From Bradyrhizobium sp. AZCC 1719 (GTDB lineage Bacteria; Pseudomonadota; Alphaproteobacteria; Rhizobiales; Xanthobacteraceae): a stretch of DNA of 64,000 nucleotides. A program made the translations under genes and the position numbers. Location of the stretch: NCBI RefSeq assembly GCF_036924525.1, contig NZ_JAZHRU010000001.1, positions 2,509,001 through 2,573,000 of the forward strand, written 5' to 3'. Below, one piece after another: positions 1-6,489 of this stretch; position 1 is the first letter of the stretch; every line of letters starts with the position of its first letter. Under the pieces are notes generated by a model. It saw nothing but the letters and a program-made list of their open reading frames with translations, searched no databases and had not been told where the DNA came from.

Positions 1-1064
1 GCGCCGGGCCTGGTGAAGAAAACGCCGTCGGCCGTGCGGAGCTGGCGGATCTGGCCTTCGAAGTCGGGACCTTTCTGCAGGAACCGGCCGGCTTCATCGA
101 CAAATCCATCCCAGATATCGACATAGGTGATACCGGCCTTGCCGGCGCCGTCGCGATACAGCGCATCGAGGAACAGCATGTCGGCCGTTCCCCTTTGCCC
201 TCGGATCGCCGGCAGGCCGACCCACAACACCGGGACGCCCTTGGATTTCAGCACGCCGATCAGCTCTTCGATCTTCTTGGTGTAGAGTTCGACCCAGCGC
301 TCGTCGCGGAACTCGTAAAGTCCGCCGCCAGATCGCGCGGGTGCGGCGCTTTGCGGCGTGTCGTTATCGGCTGCATCGTCAGGCGACAATTCGGCATCGG
401 CCGGCTTATCGTCGCGCTTTGCCGTGTCAGCCGAGCCTTCCGGCTTCTTTGCGTCGGCCGGCTTGGTATCTGTCTTGGTATCCGTCTTGCCGCGCGCGTC
501 CTTCTTGTCTTCCTTCTTGTCGGTCTTCTTCTCGGTGACCGCCTCGCGGATGGCCTGGCGGTCGTGGAGGCCGAGCATGACGACGATGGCGTCGGGCTTT
601 TCGGTGGCGAGGATGCCCTTGGCGGCCGCGGTCCAATCGGCGGGCTCGCCGCGCGGCTGATACTTGATCAGGCCGGAGACGGTCTTGTGCTTGCGGATCA
701 CGCCCATGTCGGGCTGCTCGGAATAGGTGTCTTCCAGGCCATAGGCGAGCCAGTCGGCCATGGCGTCGCCGAGCACCAGCACGTTACGTTCCGGCACCGT
801 GTCTCGCTTGGCGGGCGCGGGCGCGCGGGAGAAATCCTGGCGCGGCGCCTGCGGGGCCTGCTGCTGGAATGGCGAAAAGAAATCGCCGCCGAACCAGCCG
901 CGTTGCGGCGCTTGCCGCTGCGGCTGCCCGCCAAAGCCGCCGAAATTGAAGAACTGCGCCGACGCTGGTCCCACGATCCCGATCAGGAGCGCGATCGCAA
1001 CCGCCAGCGCCACCAGTGGCCCGGTCTCGGTAAACACGCGCAAGAAGGACGTTGGCTTTCGCAT
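1..1064 (-). CDS. DUF459 (SGNH-hydrolase-like) exported protein, 3' end cut by window edge
   Basis: The reading frame starts at an ATG at 1064 and runs off the left edge. It begins with a hydrophobic signal or anchor segment (about residues 14-34), then a Gln/Pro-rich linker, then an SGNH/DUF459-type fold. A Lys/Asp-rich low-complexity insert (about residues 155-215) interrupts the fold. Block I reads VLVLGDAMADWLAYGL and block III reads VMLGLHDRQ. The block V region reads DGVFFT. Known SGNH enzymes use Ser in the GDS block and His in DxxH; here these positions read Ala and Phe, so the protein may not be a working hydrolase. DUF459 proteins are periplasmic and of poorly known role. The family call is fairly secure; the function is not. 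Confidence 0.8.
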   Translation of the reverse strand, partial: MRKPTSFLRVFTETGPLVALAVAIALLIGIVGPASAQFFNFGGFGGQPQRQAPQRGWFGGDFFSPFQQQAPQAPRQDFSRAPAPAKRDTVPERNVLVLGDAMADWLAYGLEDTYSEQPDMGVIRKHKTVSGLIKYQPRGEPADWTAAAKGILATEKPDAIVVMLGLHDRQAIREAVTEKKTDKKEDKKDARGKTDTKTDTKPADAKKPEGSADTAKRDDKPADAELSPDDAADNDTPQSAAPARSGGGLYEFRDERWVELYTKKIEELIGVLKSKGVPVLWVGLPAIRGQRGTADMLFLDALYRDGAGKAGITYVDIWDGFVDEAGRFLQKGPDFEGQIRQLRTADGVFFTRPG

Positions 1065-1224
1065 CCGGCTCGGTCGCAAATGGATCGTGAAGCGTCACAT
1101 ATAGCAGCGGAATCGGGCCGCAAGCGGGCAGATTTCACATCCCATAAACCGGGGTTCCGGGCCCAGCGTCAAGGCTCCTGCCGAATCGTGGTTTTCAGGG
1201 CCACTTTAGCGCTGAAAACGGGCC

Positions 1225-2607
1225 TTAACGGCCCCGCAGCCGCTCCAGCACGTCGGAAGAGGCAAATCCGTCCGCTGGCGCGCCGATCGAAGCCTGGAAG
1301 CTGCGGAGTGCCTCCCGCGTCTGGCCACCGAACTGGCCATCCGGCGTGCCCTTGTAGAAGCCGCGCTGCGCCAGGAGCTGCTGCAGTTCCAGTCGCTCCG
1401 CCCGCGACAGCACCCGTTCCTGCCGCGGCCAGGGTTGCACGAACGGCGGCCCGCCGCGCAGGCGGTCGGCAAAATGGCCGATCGCCAGCGCATAGGCCTC
1501 CGCCGGATTGTATTTCATGATCACCCGGAAATTCTGCAGCATCAGGAAGCCGGGCCCCTGCATGCCGGCCGGCGCCAGCAAATAGGCCTTCTCGGTTGTG
1601 TCAGGAAACGGCTTGCCATCGGCCCGCTTCAGTCCCTGGCTCTGCCACTGCGCAATCGTCATCGCCTTGGACTTGTCCGCCAGCATGAAATTGAAGCTCT
1701 CCGGCAGCACCACCTCGTAGCCCCAGCTCCGGCCGGTCTGCCAGCCGTCTTTCTTGAGGTTGTTGGCGGTGGAGGCGATCAGATCGGCGACGTTGTCGAC
1801 GACGTCGCGGCGGCCGTCACCGTCGGCGTCGACGGCATAGCGCTTGAAGGCCGTCGGCATGAACTGCGTCGGCCCGAACGCGCCGGCCCAGGAGCCGCGC
1901 ATCTGTTCGGGTCTGAGATCGCCGCGGTTGAGGATCTCGATCGCGGTGAGGAATTCATCCTTGAAATAGGCCTGGCGGCGGCCGATGCAGGCCAGTGTCG
2001 CGGTCGATCGCACGACGTTGCGGTCGCCCACTTGCGTCGAGTAGTTGGATTCGATGCCCCAGATCGATGCGATGATGTAGCGGTCGACGCCATAGGCTTT
2101 CTCCGCCGCGTCGAATTGCGGCTTGTATTGGGCGAGGATCTCGCCGCCCTTGGCAAGGCGGTTGTCGTTCACGAGGATATCGAGATAGTCCCAAATCGCC
2201 TTGGTGAATTCGGGCTGCGAGTCCATCAGGTCCATGATGCGCAAATCAGGCTCGAGCCCGGCGGTGAAGCGCTCGAAATTTTGCTGGGTGACGTTGCGCC
2301 GCGCAGCATCCGGCCACATCGAGGCGACGCAATTTTGAAAGTTCGCCGCCGCCTGCCGGATCGCGGACGCCGTCATCAGTGGATGGCCGGAGGCGCCGTC
2401 TTCGCCGCTCCAGGGCGGCGGACTGCCGTCCGGGCCGGGCGTGACCTGCTGCGCCACGGCCTTCTGCCCTGAGAAGATATTGCCGAAAAAGTTCGAAACC
2501 CCGTTGCCGGAGGATTGGGCCTGGGACTGGCCGCTGGAACACAACAGCGCTGCGGCGATTAAGATCGCGCCGGTTCGATTATCCGTCACTCGTTCCAAGA
2601 GACCCAT
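1225..2607 (-). CDS. Lytic murein transglycosylase, MltB family, with peptidoglycan-binding domain
   Basis: This 460-residue protein should cleave the MurNAc-GlcNAc bond of peptidoglycan in the periplasm, leaving 1,6-anhydro-MurNAc. The chosen ATG at 2607 gives a signal peptide (MGLLERVTDNRTGAILIAAA, ending near AQSQAQ-type residues). The open frame extends 46 codons further upstream, but that part is not signal-like. The SLT_2 catalytic domain contains SIWGIESNYS, with the expected catalytic Glu, and GPTQFMPTAF. The last 60 residues (from about ERLELQQLL to the end) form a PG_binding_1 domain. The gene is divergent from galU and stands alone. Family assignment is strong; the exact Mlt subtype is less certain. 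Confidence 0.9.
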   Translation of the reverse strand: MGLLERVTDNRTGAILIAAALLCSSGQSQAQSSGNGVSNFFGNIFSGQKAVAQQVTPGPDGSPPPWSGEDGASGHPLMTASAIRQAAANFQNCVASMWPDAARRNVTQQNFERFTAGLEPDLRIMDLMDSQPEFTKAIWDYLDILVNDNRLAKGGEILAQYKPQFDAAEKAYGVDRYIIASIWGIESNYSTQVGDRNVVRSTATLACIGRRQAYFKDEFLTAIEILNRGDLRPEQMRGSWAGAFGPTQFMPTAFKRYAVDADGDGRRDVVDNVADLIASTANNLKKDGWQTGRSWGYEVVLPESFNFMLADKSKAMTIAQWQSQGLKRADGKPFPDTTEKAYLLAPAGMQGPGFLMLQNFRVIMKYNPAEAYALAIGHFADRLRGGPPFVQPWPRQERVLSRAERLELQQLLAQRGFYKGTPDGQFGGQTREALRSFQASIGAPADGFASSDVLERLRGR

Positions 2608-2838
2608 GCCGTACCCGTCCGTCGAAACCAACCCCGTGCCAGAAGGCCCTGACACGGTTTCCAATAGCTTAACAGTGGGCATTTTGTTGTCCCGCCCGGC
2701 GCGCGCAAGGGGAGGTGCAAGTCGGGCGGGAACACCACCATACATCCGCCTTTGTTCAGGGGTGCAAACCGGCTATCAACGTGCAATCAAAGCACTTTCC
2801 TCATTTCCAAATCTCGATATCAAGGCGCCCGACATCCC

Positions 2839-3717
2839 ATGAAAATCCGTAAAGCCGTCTTCCCGGTCGCCGGCCTCGGCACCCGCGTCCTGCCCGCCAC
2901 CAAGGCGATGCCGAAGGAAATGCTGACCATCGTCGACAAGCCGCTGATTCAATACGTGGTCGACGAGGCCAAGGAGGCCGGCATCGAGCATTTCGTCTTC
3001 GTCACCGGGCGCAACAAGGGGGTGATCGAGGACCATTTCGACCGGATGTTCGAGCTCGACACCACGCTCGCCGCGCGCGGCAAGAAGGCCGAGCAGGACA
3101 TCCTGGCGCGCGACCAGCCCGAAGCCGGCGCCATGAGTTTCACCCGCCAGCAGGCGCCGCTCGGCCTCGGCCACGCGGTCTGGTGCGCGCGCGATATTGT
3201 TGGCGATGAGCCGTTCGCAGTGGTGCTGCCGGACGAGCTGGTGCTCAACAGCCCGGGTTGCCTGAAGCAGATGATCGAGGCCGCGGCGAAACTCGGCGCT
3301 AAATCCAATCTGCTCGCGGTGGAGGCGGTGCCCGACGATCTCACCCACCAGTACGGCATTTGCGGCGTCGGCAAGCGCCTCGCCAAGAACATGTTCGAGG
3401 TCGACGGCATGGTGGAGAAGCCGCCGAAGGGCACCGCGCCGTCAAACCTCTCCATCACCGGGCGTTACATCCTGCAGCCGGAAATCTTCAAGATCCTCGA
3501 AACCCAGGAGCGCGGTGCGGGCAACGAGATCCAGCTCACCGATGCAATGAAAGCTCTCGCCAAGATGCAAAAGTTCTACGGCGTGGAATTCGAGGGCGAG
3601 CGGCACGACTGCGGCTCGAAATCCGGCTTCATTCGCGCCAACATCGCCTACGGCATGGCCCGCCCCGAGCTGCGCGACGGCCTGCGCGCGGAGATGAAGA
3701 AGTATCTGGAGAAATGA
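2839..3717 (+). CDS. galU: UTP--glucose-1-phosphate uridylyltransferase
   Basis: GalU makes UDP-glucose from UTP and glucose-1-phosphate, feeding exopolysaccharide, LPS and glucan synthesis. The 292-residue product has the nucleotidyltransferase signature near its start (FPVAGLGTRVLPATKAMPKE) and full family length. I chose the ATG at 2839 because the conserved MKIRKAVFPVAG begins there; the frame is open 29 codons upstream without homology. It ends 41 bases before the toxin gene of a toxin-antitoxin pair, which has its own operator, so the two are probably not one operon. Confidence 0.95.
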   Translation: MKIRKAVFPVAGLGTRVLPATKAMPKEMLTIVDKPLIQYVVDEAKEAGIEHFVFVTGRNKGVIEDHFDRMFELDTTLAARGKKAEQDILARDQPEAGAMSFTRQQAPLGLGHAVWCARDIVGDEPFAVVLPDELVLNSPGCLKQMIEAAAKLGAKSNLLAVEAVPDDLTHQYGICGVGKRLAKNMFEVDGMVEKPPKGTAPSNLSITGRYILQPEIFKILETQERGAGNEIQLTDAMKALAKMQKFYGVEFEGERHDCGSKSGFIRANIAYGMARPELRDGLRAEMKKYLEK

Positions 3718-3732
3718 GTGAACTTGACCATG

Positions 3733-3749
3733 CTACGGCATTGCCGTAG
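3733..3749. promoter_or_regulatory. Perfect inverted repeat, probable operator of the toxin-antitoxin pair
   Basis: CTACGGCA-T-TGCCGTAG is an 8-bp perfect inverted repeat with a 1-bp centre. It lies 10-26 bases upstream of the toxin start, where an antitoxin or toxin-antitoxin complex would be expected to repress its own promoter. The site is seen directly; its role is inferred from position and from the general autoregulation of type II modules with XRE antitoxins. Confidence 0.65.
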
Positions 3750-3758
3750 TGTAGTCTC

Positions 3759-4100
3759 TTGATGCAGACCGTTGTCGAGACGCCGTCGTACCTGGCCGAT
3801 GCGGAACGCCTGTTTTCGTTGGACGAACGAAAAGCCATCGTGGATCGACTGGCATCCGATCCTGCCTGCGGGGTAGTCGTCCCCGGTGGTGGCGGAATTC
3901 GTAAAGTGCGATTCGGCTTCGGCGCGCGCGGCAAGAGCGGTGGCGCGCGAATTGTCTATTTGTTCTCTGGAGCAGACCTGCCTGTATTTATTCTGGCAGT
4001 TTTTGCCAAGAACGAGAAGGCCAATCTCTCGGCTTCTGAACGTAATGCGCTAGGCAAGATGGTTGCGACTATGATCGAAGACTATCGGAGGCGAAGGTGA
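3759..4100 (+). CDS. RelE/HigB-type toxin of a type II toxin-antitoxin pair
   Basis: The 113-residue product matches the RelE/HigB2-type toxin fold: a basic RKVRFGFGARGKSGGARIVY core and a VFILAVFAKNEKANLS strand-turn region, the typical length, and a gene directly ahead of an XRE-type antitoxin. Members of this superfamily cleave mRNA, usually at the ribosome. Start is ambiguous between TTG at 3759 and ATG at 3762. The stop overlaps the antitoxin start (GTGA), so translation is probably coupled. The toxin-first order is characteristic of HigBA and NadS-type pairs. Confidence 0.85.
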   Translation: MMQTVVETPSYLADAERLFSLDERKAIVDRLASDPACGVVVPGGGGIRKVRFGFGARGKSGGARIVYLFSGADLPVFILAVFAKNEKANLSASERNALGKMVATMIEDYRRRR

Positions 4101-4399
4101 CAAAAGCCGCATTCGACAAGATCAAGGCAGGGCTGGGCGACGCCAAGGCCTATCTCGACGGATCCGCGAACAAGAGGACATTCGGAATTCATGTTCCTGC
4201 GCGGGTGAATGTAAAAAAGATACGTACGCAGCTCGGTATGTCGCAAGAGAGCTTCGCTCAAACCTATGGATTTGCGTTGTCGGCCGTGCGTGATTGGGAG
4301 CAAGGCCGCCGGCAGCCGGAACGCAGTGCCCGCATTTTGCTCAAGGTCGTGGAGAAAGAGCCCGACGCCGTGACGCGAGCCTTGGCGAAGAGCGCCTAA
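4097..4399 (+). CDS. XRE-family (NadS/HigA-like) antitoxin
   Basis: The 100-residue protein has a helix-turn-helix in its C-terminal half (VKKIRTQLGMSQESFAQTYG, then ALSAVRDWEQGRRQP), typical of HigA/NadS antitoxins that bind DNA and neutralise the upstream toxin. It starts at a GTG overlapping the toxin stop by 4 bases. The 17-bp palindrome ahead of the toxin gene is its likely binding site. Its 3' end overlaps by 4 bases the end of the convergent diguanylate cyclase gene. Confidence 0.88.
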   Translation: MTKAAFDKIKAGLGDAKAYLDGSANKRTFGIHVPARVNVKKIRTQLGMSQESFAQTYGFALSAVRDWEQGRRQPERSARILLKVVEKEPDAVTRALAKSA

Positions 4400-5925
4400 G
4401 CCACCAGCGCAAGCTGCGGGATCGCGGCGACCACGGACTGGTTACGGCCGTTGGCCTTGGCTGCGTAGAGCGCCTTGTCGGCCGCTTCGATCAGATAGGA
4501 CCAATCGATCGCTGCCGTGGGCGTCATACTCGCCACGCCGATACTCACCGTCGTCACGCCGGGATCTTCCGACCATTGTTCGACCTTCAGGCGGATGGTC
4601 TCGGCGACCGCGAACGCATCCACAGCCGAGAGGCCAGGCAGAAGTACCGCAAATTCCTCGCCGCCGTATCTGGCCGGACAGTCGCCGGCCCGCTTCACCG
4701 AATCCGAAATGCAGATCGCAATGCCGACCAGCACCTGGTCGCCGGCCTGATGTCCAAACGTGTCATTGTACGATTTGAAATGATCGGCATCGATCATCAA
4801 CACCGCGACGGGGGTCTGGTTGCGCGTCGCCCGCCGCCATTCCAGGTCGATCTCGGAATCGAATTTGCGCCGGTTCTTCAGGCCGGTGAGCGCGTCGGTG
4901 GTCGCAAGCTCTTCCAACTTTTCCTCAGCCTCGGCGCGGCGGCCGATCTCGCGCGCGAGGAACAATGTGGTGCCGAACACGAACAGGATCAGGGCCACCA
5001 TGACCGCTCCGATCCGGATCACCTCCCGGTGCCAGAGGCTCAGGATGCTCGCCAGCGGTTTTCCGACTACGACAAAGAACAGGCTCGTATTGGCGCTTCG
5101 AACGTAAAGCCGCGGTGTCGGGTCCACCGGTCCGACCCCGGCGTAGGATCCGCCTTGCTTCAGATTTGTCGGATTCCAGTTTCTTCGCTCTGCCAGATTT
5201 TTGCCGACGATGTCGAGGTCGAATGGTTTGCGCATGATGATCGTCCGGTCACGACGCAATACCGTGATCGTATCGGCGGGATCGAGTGTCAGCCGCCCGA
5301 ACAAATCGTGGAAATAACTGAAGCGGATCGAGCCCACGACCACACCGAGAAAACCACCATCGGCGTCGGTGATGCGCCGGCTGAGCACGATCGAATAGGC
5401 GCTGCGATGCAGCATCGGACGGCTCATGTACAAGCCGACGTCGGGCTTGTCGCGATGGACGAAGAAGTATTCCTCATCGCTGCGATCCTCCGGCACCGGA
5501 TCGAGGCTTGCCGCATCGATGATCAGCTTGCCTTGCGCGTCGAACACCTGGATCGCGCCGAAATGCCTGGCAGTCGCGGCATGATCGAACAGAATCAGAT
5601 GGCGAATCTCCTTGCTGACCTTTTCGATCTCCGGCATCACCAGATTGGTGGCGACGTTACGCAGCGACAGGTCGTAGAGTTCGATATTCCGGCTGATATC
5701 GGCGTCGATGCTCGAGGCTAGATTTTCCAGTGTTTGCCGCGCCAGCTCTTCCTCGCCGCGGCGCATGTCGAGCATGACGCTGGTACAAATCGCGGAGAAG
5801 CCGATCACCGCCGCGACCGACGATGCGATCAACAGCTTTACGGACAATCGCCAGGGGCGGCGGCCGGAGTCTTTCCTGAACCAACCCTTTCTGGCTTCGT
5901 CGCTTTGCCGCTCGAATAGCATCAT
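4396..5925 (-). CDS. Membrane diguanylate cyclase (GGDEF) with periplasmic sensor domain
   Basis: This protein of about 509 residues should make c-di-GMP from two GTP. From the chosen ATG at 5925 (another is at 5922) it has a TM helix (LLIASSVAAVIGFSAICTSV), a periplasmic Cache-like region of roughly 250 residues, a second TM (IGAVMVALILFVFGTTLFLA), then a GGDEF domain. The active site is intact (ARYGGEEFAV), and an RAGD inhibitory I-site sits five residues upstream, so product inhibition is expected. The frame is open a further 82 codons upstream, but that part is low-complexity and overlaps the divergent gene. The ligand is unknown. Confidence 0.9.
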   Translation of the reverse strand: MMLFERQSDEARKGWFRKDSGRRPWRLSVKLLIASSVAAVIGFSAICTSVMLDMRRGEEELARQTLENLASSIDADISRNIELYDLSLRNVATNLVMPEIEKVSKEIRHLILFDHAATARHFGAIQVFDAQGKLIIDAASLDPVPEDRSDEEYFFVHRDKPDVGLYMSRPMLHRSAYSIVLSRRITDADGGFLGVVVGSIRFSYFHDLFGRLTLDPADTITVLRRDRTIIMRKPFDLDIVGKNLAERRNWNPTNLKQGGSYAGVGPVDPTPRLYVRSANTSLFFVVVGKPLASILSLWHREVIRIGAVMVALILFVFGTTLFLAREIGRRAEAEEKLEELATTDALTGLKNRRKFDSEIDLEWRRATRNQTPVAVLMIDADHFKSYNDTFGHQAGDQVLVGIAICISDSVKRAGDCPARYGGEEFAVLLPGLSAVDAFAVAETIRLKVEQWSEDPGVTTVSIGVASMTPTAAIDWSYLIEAADKALYAAKANGRNQSVVAAIPQLALVA

Positions 5926-6054
5926 CCGCTCCAAGCCTTCCGGTATGCGCCGGATAAATTGTTGCGGTCTTAAGCGGCGACGGCGATATGGTAGACAGTT
6001 AACATTCGGTTGCCGGCGCCGACGGTTTTGTGCAATTCGCTTAAGAGGGCACGC

Positions 6055-6312
6055 GTGAACGTTTACGATCCGTTGCGGGACTATCTGAAGGCGCAGACGC
6101 GCACCGAATTCGTGCTGAGCTTCGAAGAGATCGAGGAGATCATCGATGCGGCGCTGCCGCGCGCCGCGCACCGTGCGTCATGGTGGGAGACGTTGCGCAG
6201 TCCGCAGGAGAAGATGCCGCAGCGCGAGGCCTGCCTCGAAGCCGGCTACATCGCAACGCGGCAGGCGGATGGAAAGAGCGTGAAGTTCAAGAGAATGCCG
6301 GTGAGGCGGTGA
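6055..6312 (+). CDS. Small DUF7662-like protein
   Basis: The 85-residue product begins MNVYDPLRDYLKAQTRTE and continues with an EEIEEIIDAALPRAAHR segment and a WW pair. This matches a small family of unknown function (DUF7662 type) in which a conserved YDPLxxYL start, a helical EEIE segment and a tryptophan pair recur. I chose the GTG at 6055 over the earlier in-frame ATG at 6010 because conservation begins there and the extra 15 residues look random. It is divergent from the diguanylate cyclase gene. Function unknown. Confidence 0.7.
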   Translation: MNVYDPLRDYLKAQTRTEFVLSFEEIEEIIDAALPRAAHRASWWETLRSPQEKMPQREACLEAGYIATRQADGKSVKFKRMPVRR

Positions 6313-6350
6313 GTGCGTGCCGAAAGTTCAGCCGTCATCTCTCACCTCGG

Positions 6351-6455
6351 TTGTCATCGCCCGCGCAGGCGGGCGATCCAGTATTCCAGAGACGTTGGTG
6401 CTTGATCGAGAGGGCGCGGCGTACTGGATACCCCGCTTTCGCGGGGTATGACGGC
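6351..6455. repeat. Dispersed palindromic repeat, family A, copy 1
   Basis: A GC-rich hairpin arm leads into GCGATCCAGTATTCCAGAGA. About 45 bases later comes GCGTACTGGATACCCCGC and a second hairpin arm ending in TATGAC. The GATCCAGTA and TACTGGAT pieces are mutually inverted. The same architecture recurs at 47788-47921 (opposite orientation) and 56299-56398. It lies between two genes and carries no reading frame. It resembles the short intergenic palindromes dispersed in bradyrhizobial genomes. Confidence 0.8.
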
Positions 6456-6489
6456 TGTGTGTGAGGACGCGTCTTGCTTCTGACGCGAT

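Noticed and set aside
195..1520. Long plus-strand frame opposite the DUF459 and transglycosylase genes
   Set aside because: Arg/Ala-rich low-complexity translation without family features; it is the antisense of two real genes. The same holds for long opposite frames over tkt, gap, pgk, the RND pump and the molybdenum subunits.
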